Shown: positions 16,124-24,109 of the stretch, piece by piece | How positions within the stretch are numbered: the first letter of the stretch is position 1 | Layout of the letters: every line of letters starts with the position of its first letter | Source of the DNA: Clostridium sp. CAG:354_28_25 | GTDB taxonomy: Bacteria > Bacillota > Clostridia > TANB77 > CAG-508 | DNA: 64,000 nt | Direction: 5' to 3' | Assembly: GCA_001915925.1 (NCBI GenBank) | Contig: MNRL01000019.1 | Coordinates: forward strand, 12,509-76,508 | Made by a program: the position numbers and the translations under genes | The notes under the pieces: model-generated | What the model was told of the DNA's origin: nothing | Databases searched by the model: none | Seen by the model: only the letters and a program-made list of their open reading frames with translations

Positions 16124-16198
16124 ATGACGATTGTTGTAAAGAAAGTTCCAAAATTTTTAAGAGGATTTGTAAAATTGATATTTAGGATTAAGGATTAA
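16124..16198 (+). CDS. spoVM: stage V sporulation protein M (SpoVM), 24 residues
   Basis: SpoVM is a tiny amphipathic helix that marks the convex forespore membrane and anchors SpoIVA for coat assembly. The 24-residue product MTIVVKKVPKFLRGFVKLIF then RIKD aligns without gaps to the Bacillus peptide: Pro9, Lys10, Phe11, Leu12, Gly14, Val16 and a basic residue at 17 all coincide. An AAAGGAGGAG ribosome site precedes the ATG. Its place between rpe and rpmB repeats the Bacillus gene order, which strengthens the call. The frame is too short for standard gene callers. Confidence 0.88.
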   Translation: MTIVVKKVPKFLRGFVKLIFRIKD

Positions 16199-16203
16199 TA
16201 CAT

Positions 16204-16237
16204 AAAAATATCGCCAGATTGCTCTGACGATATTTTT
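16204..16237 (+). terminator. terminator of spoVM
   Basis: AAAAATATCG (16204-16213) pairs with CGATATTTTT (16228-16237), with an inner CAGA/TCTG stem and one C-A mismatch, ending in five T residues six bases after the spoVM stop. Confidence 0.85.
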
Positions 16238-16259
16238 AATATTGGTAATATATATCATG

Positions 16260-16285
16260 AAAAAAGGGTTATTTTATAATAACCC
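16260..16285 (-). terminator. terminator of rpmB
   Basis: GGGTTATT (16266-16273) pairs with AATAACCC (16278-16285). The six A residues at 16260-16265 give a U tract on the minus strand. Confidence 0.85.
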
Positions 16286-16301
16286 ACAAATAGTATATAA
16301 A

Positions 16302-16499
16302 CTAAGCTCTTTTAACTTTTCCAGAACGTAAACATTTTGCACATACTTTAATTTTCTTTGGTTGACCATCTACTATAGTTTTTACAGTTCTTAAATTGGG
16401 TTTCCAAGTTCTTGAAGCTCTATTACTAACGTGAGAACGTGTTATGCTAAGTTTGTTTCCATGAGATAATGTTTTTTCACAAATTGCACATTTTGCCAT
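16302..16499 (-). CDS. rpmB: 50S ribosomal protein L28
   Basis: L28 is a small subunit of the 50S ribosome. The 65-residue protein begins MAKCAICEKTLSHGNKLSIT, the usual L28 opening, and has two CxxC pairs (CAIC and CAKC), so it is the zinc-binding (C+) form. The RTWKPNL centre is typical. It is monocistronic, with its own promoter and terminator, and divergent from recG. Confidence 0.97.
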   Translation of the reverse strand: MAKCAICEKTLSHGNKLSITRSHVSNRASRTWKPNLRTVKTIVDGQPKKIKVCAKCLRSGKVKRA

Positions 16500-16543
16500 G
16501 ATTTATTGCACCTCCTATTAAGATAATAAATTGACTGTTTATA

Positions 16544-16572
16544 ATCTTACCATATAATAACAAAAAAAACAA
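16544..16572 (-). promoter_or_regulatory. sigma-A promoter of rpmB
   Basis: On the minus strand TTGTTT (16572-16567), a 17-base spacer and TAAGAT (16549-16544) preceded by TGG. Confidence 0.6.
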
Positions 16573-16631
16573 GACTTTTTATAAAAAATAGTATATAATA
16601 TACAAAATTATACTTCAATTAGGAGGTAAAA

Positions 16632-18683
16632 ATGGCTGAGTTAAGCAAAGAAGTACAATATATAAAAGGTGTTGGTCCTAATAGGGTAAAGCTTCTAAAT
16701 AATCTAAATATTTTTACTTTAAAAGATTTAATTACATACTATCCAAGAGATTATGAAGATAGAAGTAAACCTGTAAAGATAGAAGATTTAGTAGATGGTG
16801 AGGAAGCTCTAATTGCAGCGATACCAGTTGCTAGGATGAATGAAACAAGAATAAGAAATAGGAAAATGGTTATATATAAACTTATAGTAGAAGATGAAAC
16901 AGGAAGATGTTTAATTACATGGTATAACCAAAGCTATTTAAAGAATAAATTTAAGGTTGGAGAAATTTATCACTTTTTTGGTAAAGTAAAAAGAATTCAA
17001 AATAGGATAGAAATGGTATCACCTGTTTTTGACGAAGAAACTAAAAATAAAAATACAGGAAAAATAATACCTATATATCCACTAACATACAATTTATCTC
17101 AAAATGTGTTAAGAGGAATAATAGAAAATGCAATTACATTAGTTAATAATTCATTACCAGAAACATTACCAAAATACATTTTAGATGAATATAAATTGTT
17201 AGGAATAAATGAGTCTATCCATAAAATACACTTTCCAGAGAATTTTGATGAATTTGAAAAGGCAAGAAAAAGGCTAGTATTTGAAGAGTTATTGGGCATG
17301 CAACTTGCTCTATTAAATTTGAAGAACAAATATGAAGCAGATACTAATGGTATTCAGTTTGATAAAAATGTAAAGATGTCAGACGTAATTAATGCTCTTC
17401 CATTTAAATTAACTAAAGCTCAATTAAGAGTTTTAGAGGAAATAGATAAAGATATGGAAAGCAATAAAAATATGAATAGATTATTGCAAGGCGATGTTGG
17501 TTCTGGAAAAACAGCAGTTTCAATTATCGCATCATATAAAGCTGTTAAATGTGGTTACCAAGTAGCAATTATGGCGCCAACAGCAATTCTCGCAAGTCAA
17601 CATTTGGAGAGCTTTAAAGAGATACTAGACCAGTTTGGAATTAGATGTGAACTTTTGATATCGAGTATAACTAAAAAGAAAAAGGAAGAGATTTTAGAAA
17701 GATTAAGAAATGGTGAAATAGATATATTAATAGGTACACATGCATTATTAGAAGAAAATGTAGTATTTAAAAATTTGGGTTTTGTAGTAACAGACGAGCA
17801 ACATAGATTTGGTGTAAAGCAACGTACTACAATAGTAGAAAAGGGTCAAAATCCAGATGTATTAGTTATGACAGCAACTCCTATTCCAAGAACATTAGCT
17901 TTAATTTTATATGGTGATTTGGATATATCTATAATTGATGAATTACCTCCAAACAGAAAGAAAATTGATACTTTTGCAGTTACAAAAGGAATGGAAGAAA
18001 GGGTAAACAACTTTATAAAAAAACAAGTTGATGAAGGTAGACAAGCATATATTGTATGTCCATTAGTAGAAGAAAATGAAGAAATGAATTTAAAATCTGT
18101 AACAGCTTTGGCAGAAAAATATAAAAATGAAGTGTTTAAAGATTACAGAGTAGAATATTTGCATGGAAAAATGAAAAATAAAGAAAAAGACGAAATTATG
18201 GAAAAATTTAAGAATGGAGATATTGATATACTTATTTCTACTACGGTAATCGAGGTTGGTGTAAATGTTCCTAATGCAAGTTTAATGGTTGTTGAAAATG
18301 CCGAAAGATTTGGCTTAGCACAATTACATCAGTTAAGAGGAAGAGTTGGAAGAGGCGAATACCAGTCTTATTGTATTTTAAAATACCAAGGAAATTCTGA
18401 TGTTATTAGAAAAAGAATGAAAGTAATGACAGATACAAATGATGGATTTATAATTTCGGAAAAAGACTTAGAACTTCGTGGTAGTGGAGAATTTTTTGGA
18501 ACAAGACAACATGGTCTTCCAGAATTTAAGATTGCAAATCTGTTTGAAGATATGCCTGTGCTAAAACAAGTTCAAGCATTAGCTATAAAAATAACAGAAG
18601 AAGATCCTAAATTAGAGTTAGAAAAAAATAAAGAATTACGATTATTAATAGAAGAGAAATTTAAAAACAGAGTAGAGATATAG
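16632..18683 (+). CDS. recG: ATP-dependent DNA helicase RecG
   Basis: RecG remodels stalled replication forks and branch-migrates Holliday junctions. The 683-residue protein has an N-terminal wedge (OB) domain with GVGPNRVKLLNNLNI at the start, Walker A GDVGSGKTAV, the DEQH box (TDEQHRFG), motif III TATPIPRTLAL, and motifs V/VI TTVIEVGVNVPNA and QLRGRVGRG. It ends with the TRG-type region (GEFFGTRQHG). Its position after rpmB matches other Firmicutes. Confidence 0.97.
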   Translation: MAELSKEVQYIKGVGPNRVKLLNNLNIFTLKDLITYYPRDYEDRSKPVKIEDLVDGEEALIAAIPVARMNETRIRNRKMVIYKLIVEDETGRCLITWYNQSYLKNKFKVGEIYHFFGKVKRIQNRIEMVSPVFDEETKNKNTGKIIPIYPLTYNLSQNVLRGIIENAITLVNNSLPETLPKYILDEYKLLGINESIHKIHFPENFDEFEKARKRLVFEELLGMQLALLNLKNKYEADTNGIQFDKNVKMSDVINALPFKLTKAQLRVLEEIDKDMESNKNMNRLLQGDVGSGKTAVSIIASYKAVKCGYQVAIMAPTAILASQHLESFKEILDQFGIRCELLISSITKKKKEEILERLRNGEIDILIGTHALLEENVVFKNLGFVVTDEQHRFGVKQRTTIVEKGQNPDVLVMTATPIPRTLALILYGDLDISIIDELPPNRKKIDTFAVTKGMEERVNNFIKKQVDEGRQAYIVCPLVEENEEMNLKSVTALAEKYKNEVFKDYRVEYLHGKMKNKEKDEIMEKFKNGDIDILISTTVIEVGVNVPNASLMVVENAERFGLAQLHQLRGRVGRGEYQSYCILKYQGNSDVIRKRMKVMTDTNDGFIISEKDLELRGSGEFFGTRQHGLPEFKIANLFEDMPVLKQVQALAIKITEEDPKLELEKNKELRLLIEEKFKNRVEI

Positions 18684-18776
18684 TTAATTTGACTAGCCCG
18701 TATTAGTTTGATATAGGGCTAATTTAAGTATAGTAGTGTAGTATAGATACCGTGTAGCAATAAAAGAAGTACTACA

Positions 18777-18805
18777 TTTACAATATTATGTAAATATGAT
18801 ATAAT
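18777..18805 (+). promoter_or_regulatory. sigma-A promoter of the 205-residue protein gene
   Basis: TTTACA (18777-18782), a 17-base spacer and TATAAT (18800-18805) as TGATATAAT. Confidence 0.65.
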
Positions 18806-18875
18806 ATAAAATGGAACCAAAAATTTATACATTCCCAATATATGGGAAATACAAAAGAAGGGAGCATATTTATTT

Positions 18876-19493
18876 ATGACAGAAAACACAAATGAAAAGG
18901 AATTAAAAGAGAAACGGAGCCGCTATTCAGATGTGGCTGTAATCTTACGTCAGTTGTATGGCGTAAGAATGACAGGAATGCCGGGTTATATATTATTGCA
19001 GGATGTACTGTATAAGTATCTGGAAAATAAAAACCTGACAATCGATGAACTCGTTGAGTGGGCGTGTAAACACTTTGTGTTTACAATCTCAGTAGACGAC
19101 GCATATGATGAAATTCTTCAGGTAGTGACACAGCAGCTACCGGAAGCCGAGAACGGCGAGGAAGATGTAATGATGCTTCTTCCAAAAGTTTTGAGCGAAG
19201 CGACTGACTTGTATGAAAAACGTATGCTTTTCGGAAAAATAACAGAAGCAGTGCATAAGCTGAAAATTTCTCCTATGATTAAACAGGATATAATTTCTAT
19301 CCTGTTTGAAATCAAAAGAGGAAAAACAATCGATCAGGCATTGGAAAAGCTGGCAAATGAGGATGTGGCAGGAGTTACTGAAGCGGAAAGACTAAAGGAA
19401 AAAGCAAAAAGAAAAAAAGAATTGCACAATATAATTTTAGTAGCTTTTTCTTCAGAGGTAGAATTGCTGGAGTTTGCTGAAACAATTGAGTAG
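18876..19493 (+). CDS. hypothetical protein of 205 residues, atypical base composition
   Basis: No family is recognised. The protein is soluble and mostly helical, with a charged N-terminus, a central acidic segment (PEAENGEEDVMM) and a basic helix near residues 175-188 (RLKEKAKRKKELH). GC content is about 40% by hand count over 18901-19020, clearly above its AT-rich neighbours, and it uses codons such as CGC, CGT, CCG and CTG. Horizontal acquisition from a higher-GC relative is inferred. A GGGAG ribosome site and a native-looking promoter precede it. Confidence 0.8.
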   Translation: MTENTNEKELKEKRSRYSDVAVILRQLYGVRMTGMPGYILLQDVLYKYLENKNLTIDELVEWACKHFVFTISVDDAYDEILQVVTQQLPEAENGEEDVMMLLPKVLSEATDLYEKRMLFGKITEAVHKLKISPMIKQDIISILFEIKRGKTIDQALEKLANEDVAGVTEAERLKEKAKRKKELHNIILVAFSSEVELLEFAETIE

Positions 19494-19509
19494 CGACTAA
19501 AACTGCTAG

Positions 19510-19544
19510 GAGCCTACAGGATATGCTAAATATCTTGTGGGCTC
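19510..19544 (+). terminator. hairpin after the 205-residue protein gene
   Basis: A 15-bp stem with two G-U pairs (19510-19524 with 19530-19544) and a 5-base loop. No T tract follows. Confidence 0.55.
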
Positions 19545-19652
19545 TTGGTAATTTATGCAAAATATGAAGAATTAGATATTAATTTATTGACTTTTATAAA
19601 GAAAATAAATAAAATAAAGATATAGTGAAAAATATAAAAAAGGATGTAAAAA

Positions 19653-19850
19653 ATGGATGTAAAAATTATATTATCAATTGTAGGAGCATTAATATCATTA
19701 GCAGCTGTTGTTTTAATATATAATGCTCGAAAGATTGTAAGGGAAAGATTTAGTTTTGGGGACCAAAACAGTGGAACTTTAGCAGTAAAAACTATTGGAA
19801 TGGTCTTATTTTGTGTAGGAATGTTAATAATATTTTTTAATTTAACATAA
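19653..19850 (+). CDS. small membrane protein, 65 residues
   Basis: The protein has two predicted membrane helices (residues about 4-23 and 45-63) linked by a basic, Gly-containing loop (RKIVRERFSFGDQNSG). No family is recognised. It is followed after 21 bases by another membrane protein gene, so the two are probably co-expressed. Confidence 0.65.
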   Translation: MDVKIILSIVGALISLAAVVLIYNARKIVRERFSFGDQNSGTLAVKTIGMVLFCVGMLIIFFNLT

Positions 19851-19871
19851 GAAACAAGGGGGAATTTACAA

Positions 19872-20351
19872 ATGAAACAATTAAGTTCAATGCTATCATT
19901 GCTTTTTGCAGGGCTATTTTGGGTATTTAGAGTAGTGCTTGCATATACAACTGCAACAGGAAAGGATTTAGGATTTCCAGTACAAGATTTTACAACAGAA
20001 GTAGTTTTACTATTCGTGGTTTTAATATTACTTGTATTTGTTTATAAGAGAAATTTAATAGCTGGAATAATTTATTTACTAGTGTATGCTGGTTATTTTG
20101 GACCACAATTGTTTAATGCAATCATGACTATTGCAACAGCTGATGCAGGAGTTGATATTTATACTTATGATACAATATTAGCATCTACAATAGGTATTGC
20201 AGTTGCACTATTTGCATGTTTAAATATTTTAGTAGATAAGAATAGATCAGCACATCCAACAGATAAGAAAACAGATTGGTTTTACAAAAATGAACAGTAT
20301 GATAGAAAATTAGATGATAGAGCAGATAAAAACAATTATAGAACTTTATAA
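19872..20351 (+). CDS. conserved multi-pass membrane protein, 159 residues
   Basis: The protein has four hydrophobic helices (residues about 5-25, 42-58, 63-85 and 104-121). A hydrophilic C-terminal tail follows (PTDKKTDWFYKNEQYDRKLD then DRADKNNY) that is highly charged and probably cytoplasmic. No function can be given. A GGGGG ribosome site precedes the ATG, and a terminator follows, so it forms a two-gene unit with the 65-residue membrane protein. Confidence 0.7.
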   Translation: MKQLSSMLSLLFAGLFWVFRVVLAYTTATGKDLGFPVQDFTTEVVLLFVVLILLVFVYKRNLIAGIIYLLVYAGYFGPQLFNAIMTIATADAGVDIYTYDTILASTIGIAVALFACLNILVDKNRSAHPTDKKTDWFYKNEQYDRKLDDRADKNNYRTL

Positions 20352-20381
20352 TATATATGACTATTTATAAAGCAAATTTTT

Positions 20382-20416
20382 AAGGACAGACTAGTAAAAA
20401 TGGTCTGTCTTTATTT
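20382..20416 (+). terminator. terminator after the membrane-protein pair
   Basis: GACAGAC (20385-20391) pairs with GTCTGTC (20403-20409), extended by A-T and G-U pairs, then TTTATTT. Confidence 0.75.
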
Positions 20417-20437
20417 ATAATAAAAGGGGAATAAGTT

Positions 20438-21139
20438 ATGAAAAAGAAAAGAATAATAGAAATAATCTTAATAATATTACTATTTTGTGTGGTACTAATA
20501 TTAGAAAGAATATTTTATCACATTCAAATTAATTCGATAAAGAGTAATCTGGATATTATAGAAGAATCATTAAGTGAAATTATAGATGAAGAAAATGATG
20601 GAGATGTTAGATATATAGATGAGGTTAAAACATATACATATGTAAATTTAAGAATAAATATGCCATTAAACTTAGTAGATTTAGAAAAATATTTTGAAGA
20701 GCCAATACAAAGTGACATGGATAAAAATGGTATAGGTGAAATAACTGGAGATGGAATGCCTTTAGATGACAATGGAATTCCATATGCAGCAGATATAGAA
20801 ATTGAAGTAGAAAAATCGGAGATAGATGTATTAAAAAATATATTAAATTCGTATAAACTTCCAAGTGGTAGTTACTTAGAGATTGATGGGGAAGTTGTAG
20901 AAGAATATGGTGACTTAAATGTAGTAGAATTACAAGTAGATAATCTAAGTAAAGAAAGAGCAGAAAAAGTATTTAATGATCTAAAAGAAAAGATGAAGGA
21001 TAAGTATGTATATACTTCTGTATATAATTATAATTTTGGGAAGATTGATAAAATATATTTTTGTGGAGAGAATATGGAAGAAATGCAAGGAATAATAGAT
21101 CAATATATAGAAGAAAATAATATCGAAAATATTATTTAG
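20438..21139 (+). CDS. membrane-anchored hypothetical protein, 233 residues
   Basis: One N-terminal membrane helix (residues about 5-28, IIEIILIILLFCVVLILERI) follows a basic MKKKR start. The rest is an acidic, probably extracytoplasmic domain with no recognised motif. There is no lipobox cysteine in the right place. An AAAAGGGG ribosome site precedes the ATG and strong terminators flank the gene, so it is probably monocistronic. Confidence 0.65.
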   Translation: MKKKRIIEIILIILLFCVVLILERIFYHIQINSIKSNLDIIEESLSEIIDEENDGDVRYIDEVKTYTYVNLRINMPLNLVDLEKYFEEPIQSDMDKNGIGEITGDGMPLDDNGIPYAADIEIEVEKSEIDVLKNILNSYKLPSGSYLEIDGEVVEEYGDLNVVELQVDNLSKERAEKVFNDLKEKMKDKYVYTSVYNYNFGKIDKIYFCGENMEEMQGIIDQYIEENNIENII

Positions 21140-21143
21140 TGTT

Positions 21144-21177
21144 AAAGCAGGCTATGTGTGAGATAGCTTGCTTTTTT
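21144..21177 (+). terminator. terminator after the 233-residue protein gene
   Basis: AAAGCAGGCTAT (21144-21155) pairs with 21163-21174 with one G-U pair, followed by T residues. Confidence 0.85.
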
Positions 21178-21257
21178 ATGTAAAATAGCATATAATATTG
21201 TCGCAAAAGAATGTCCAAACATTTAAATGATACTTTGCAATAAGACAGGTGAAAGAT

Positions 21258-21686
21258 ATGATTAATATAAAAGAAAATATAAATAATATTGATGAATTTA
21301 ACTATTTATATGATGCTGTAGGTTGGGGACATTATGATAAAGAAATATCTAAAAAATCACTTGAAAATACAGTATATTCAATTTCTATCTACGATAATAA
21401 AAAAATAATAGGATATGGCAGAATTATTGGAGATGGAATTTGCTTTATATATGTCCATGATATAATGGTTGTACCAGAATATCAGGCTAAAAAGATAGGA
21501 ACAACAATAATGAACAAGTTACTTGAAAAAGTAGAAAAAATTAAAAATGAAAATCCGAATGTAAGAGTATACTTAGGAGCATCCAAAGATAAAGAAGAAT
21601 TCTATAAGAAGTTTGGTTTTATAACAAGAAAAGATGCTGGCTTAGGGGCTGGAATGATTTTAAAAAGAGATGAAGATATTAAATAA
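21258..21686 (+). CDS. GNAT family N-acetyltransferase
   Basis: GNAT enzymes transfer acetyl groups from acetyl-CoA to amines. The 142-residue protein shows the core: the strand IIGYGRIIGDG, the acetyl-CoA loop QAKKIGTTIMNKLLEKV (Q/R-x-x-G-x-G/A pattern) and YKKFGFITR near the C-terminus. The substrate is unknown. The ATG at 21258 is preferred because the in-frame GTG at 21249 lies inside the ribosome site AGGTG. Confidence 0.9.
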   Translation: MINIKENINNIDEFNYLYDAVGWGHYDKEISKKSLENTVYSISIYDNKKIIGYGRIIGDGICFIYVHDIMVVPEYQAKKIGTTIMNKLLEKVEKIKNENPNVRVYLGASKDKEEFYKKFGFITRKDAGLGAGMILKRDEDIK

Positions 21687-21704
21687 ATATTAAGAGGAGA
21701 AGAT

Positions 21705-22109
21705 ATGGATTATAGGTATGAAACAAATGATAAAGCCAGGGAATTCCATAAAAAAAGAACAGCATTTATAGTAATCAAAGATAAATTATATTATATCAGA
21801 AATAGTGAACAGTCTCATTGGGAATTTTGCAAAAAGAAAGGTGTTTCTAAAGAACAGTTTAACAAAATGACAAGAGGTTATTATATAGATGGAAATATAG
21901 TTTTTTATAAAGGAAATTTTACATATGATGAAGATCTTATAAAAGATGGATTAAAATACATAATGAAAATAAAAGAAGATTGTAAGTTAGGTGAAATGCA
22001 AATATATTTTGGACTAAGAATTCCAAAAGAAAACGAACCTTGGGAATATGATTACTATTATGGAAAAATAACAGCTGATAATCAGATAATAAAAAACAAT
22101 ATAAAATAA
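21705..22109 (+). CDS. hypothetical protein, 134 residues
   Basis: No family is recognised. The protein is basic and aromatic-rich (YYIRNSEQSHWEFCKKKG, PWEYDYYYGK) and has no signal or membrane segment. An AGAGGAGAAG ribosome site precedes the ATG. It lies in a short co-directional run with the GNAT gene and the P-loop kinase gene. Confidence 0.65.
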   Translation: MDYRYETNDKAREFHKKRTAFIVIKDKLYYIRNSEQSHWEFCKKKGVSKEQFNKMTRGYYIDGNIVFYKGNFTYDEDLIKDGLKYIMKIKEDCKLGEMQIYFGLRIPKENEPWEYDYYYGKITADNQIIKNNIK

Positions 22110-22132
22110 AAAACAAGGAGAAGTAATATCTT

Positions 22133-22801
22133 ATGAAAATAGAGCAATTGGTAAAAGAATTAATAGAGATATGCAAAAATAATGAATTAAATAAGATATA
22201 CATATGCGGAAATGGGGCAAGTGGTAAAACCACACTTAGCAAAAAAATCCAAGAGGAAGCATTAAAATATGGTAATGTAAATTTAATTTCAACAGATGAT
22301 TTTCTAGCAAATACAAAAATGAGAGTAAATGCGGTAAGTAATTGGATTGAAAACGAAACTGAATATACAGGAAGATATACATCATCTAATTATGAATCAT
22401 ATTTTTTAAAAAATGTTTATGAAATTATATACAATATTGACCATGGTGTAGATTGTTTTTATTTTCCTAAAAGATATAAAGAAAAAAATAATATAAGACA
22501 ATTAAAATCAAATTACTTCTTAACAATTATAGAAGGTGTTGGTACTGTATTTTTAGAAAAGGAAAAAAATAAATCTTTAACAATATTTTTAAAATGTAAT
22601 AAAGAAAATGAAATAAAAAGAAGAAAATCTAGAACAGAGCAACTAAATAGAGATCCAATAGAATTATATGATGAAGAAAGAAGTAGTCAATTCAGAGTAA
22701 ATGTATTAAGTCATATAAATGAATTTGATTTAATTATAGAAAATGATGAAGATTTTAATTATACAATACTAAATAAAGGAAGTGATAAATTTGAATATTA
22801 A
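22133..22801 (+). CDS. P-loop kinase, uridine-kinase-like
   Basis: The 222-residue protein has a Walker A motif GNGASGKTT (residues about 26-34), a following LISTDDFLA segment as in uridine/phosphoribulokinase-type enzymes, and EGVGTVF as the Walker-B-side strand. A basic lid-like region (RRKSRTEQLNRDP) follows. It probably phosphorylates a small metabolite, unidentified. Its end overlaps the TTG start of rbgA by 11 bases. Confidence 0.75.
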   Translation: MKIEQLVKELIEICKNNELNKIYICGNGASGKTTLSKKIQEEALKYGNVNLISTDDFLANTKMRVNAVSNWIENETEYTGRYTSSNYESYFLKNVYEIIYNIDHGVDCFYFPKRYKEKNNIRQLKSNYFLTIIEGVGTVFLEKEKNKSLTIFLKCNKENEIKRRKSRTEQLNRDPIELYDEERSSQFRVNVLSHINEFDLIIENDEDFNYTILNKGSDKFEY

Positions 22802-23681
22802 CTGGTATCCAGGCCATATGGCAAAAACGAAAAGACAAATACAAGAAGACCTAAAACTAATAGATGTAGTAGTAGAACTATTAGATAGCAGAATACCAAT
22901 ATCTAGTAGAAATCCGGATATAAATACAATAGTAAAAGGAAAAAAGAAAATAATTGTGTTAAATAAAAGTGACTTAGCTGATGAAAAAGAAACAATAAAA
23001 TGGGTAGAGTATTTTAAATCACAAAAAATTCCAGCAGTAATTACAGATGCCAATAGCGGAAAAGGAATAAAAGAAGTTATAAAACAAGCAGAATTAATAA
23101 TGAAAGATGAACTAGATAAAAGAGAAGAAAAAGGAAGAAGTGGTAGAAAAATTAGAATAATGATACTAGGAATACCAAATGTAGGAAAATCATCTTTTAT
23201 AAATAGACTAGCTAATAAAAATTCCCTAGAGGTAGGAAATAAACCAGGTGTTACAAGAAAAAAACAATGGATAAAAATTAGTAATAGCATAGAACTTTTA
23301 GATACGCCAGGAGTTCTATGGCCCAAATTTGAAAGTGATGAAGTAGCACTTAATTTAGCATATACAGGAACAATAAAAGATGATGTATTAGAAAAAACAG
23401 ATGTTGCATTCTATTTTCTAAAATATATGTTAGAAAATGAAATAGATAAATTAGTAGCAAGATATAACTTAAGCAAACAAGAAATATTAAATTCATTAGA
23501 AAATCAAACTAGACCAGAAAATGAGATAATATATGATATAATGTTACAAATAGGAAAATCACGCGGAGCAGTTGTTTCTGGTGGGAATGTAGATGATGTA
23601 AAAACCGCCAATATAATATTAGAAGACTTTAGAAGTGGTAAATTAGGAAGACTAACATTAGAAAAGACTCCGGTCAAATAA
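22791..23681 (+). CDS. rbgA: ribosome biogenesis GTPase RbgA (YlqF)
   Basis: RbgA is a circularly permuted GTPase needed for late 50S assembly. The 296-residue protein opens NINWYPGHMAKTKRQ, the family signature, with G4 NKSDLAD, G1 GIPNVGKSS and G3 DTPGVLWP, followed by the C-terminal RNA-binding domain. The TTG at 22791 is chosen because it sits about 7 bases after AAAGGAAGTG, whereas the GTG at 22782 lies inside that site. Confidence 0.95.
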   Translation: MNINWYPGHMAKTKRQIQEDLKLIDVVVELLDSRIPISSRNPDINTIVKGKKKIIVLNKSDLADEKETIKWVEYFKSQKIPAVITDANSGKGIKEVIKQAELIMKDELDKREEKGRSGRKIRIMILGIPNVGKSSFINRLANKNSLEVGNKPGVTRKKQWIKISNSIELLDTPGVLWPKFESDEVALNLAYTGTIKDDVLEKTDVAFYFLKYMLENEIDKLVARYNLSKQEILNSLENQTRPENEIIYDIMLQIGKSRGAVVSGGNVDDVKTANIILEDFRSGKLGRLTLEKTPVK

Positions 23682-23697
23682 GAAAGGTAGGGAAAAA

Positions 23698-24108
23698 ATG
23701 GAGAATATAGCAGAGCCCAAAAGAACTCCAGAAGAAGTTAATTTTTTAAATCCATTGGTTTGGGCATATGTAGGTGATAGTGTTTATGAACTATTTATTA
23801 GAACAAATTTAGTAAATAATTCGAATGAAAAAGTACATAAATTACATGTTAGTGCAATCAAATTTGTTAAAGCGGCAGGACAGGCTAAAATTTTAAAAGC
23901 GATAGAAGAGGAATTAACAGATGATGAAAAAAACATAGTTCGAAGAGCAAGAAACACTCAAAACCATCATATAGCCAAAAATGCTACGCCAGCAGAATAT
24001 GCATATGCAACAGCATTTGAAGGACTAATTGGATACTTATATTTAACGAAGCAAGACGAAAGATTAAAATATATATTAAATAGAGCTTTAGAGGAAGGAA
24101 ATAAATAG
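23698..24108 (+). CDS. mrnC: mini-ribonuclease 3
   Basis: Mini-RNase III is a dsRNA-binding-domain-less RNase III that trims 23S rRNA precursors in Firmicutes. The 136-residue protein has NPLVWAYVGDSVYELFIR, with catalytic Asp and Glu, and a second acidic site in ATAFEGLIGYLYL. It follows rbgA by 16 bases, so two large-subunit maturation genes are joined in one unit. Confidence 0.93.
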   Translation: MENIAEPKRTPEEVNFLNPLVWAYVGDSVYELFIRTNLVNNSNEKVHKLHVSAIKFVKAAGQAKILKAIEEELTDDEKNIVRRARNTQNHHIAKNATPAEYAYATAFEGLIGYLYLTKQDERLKYILNRALEEGNK

Positions 24109-24109
24109 T

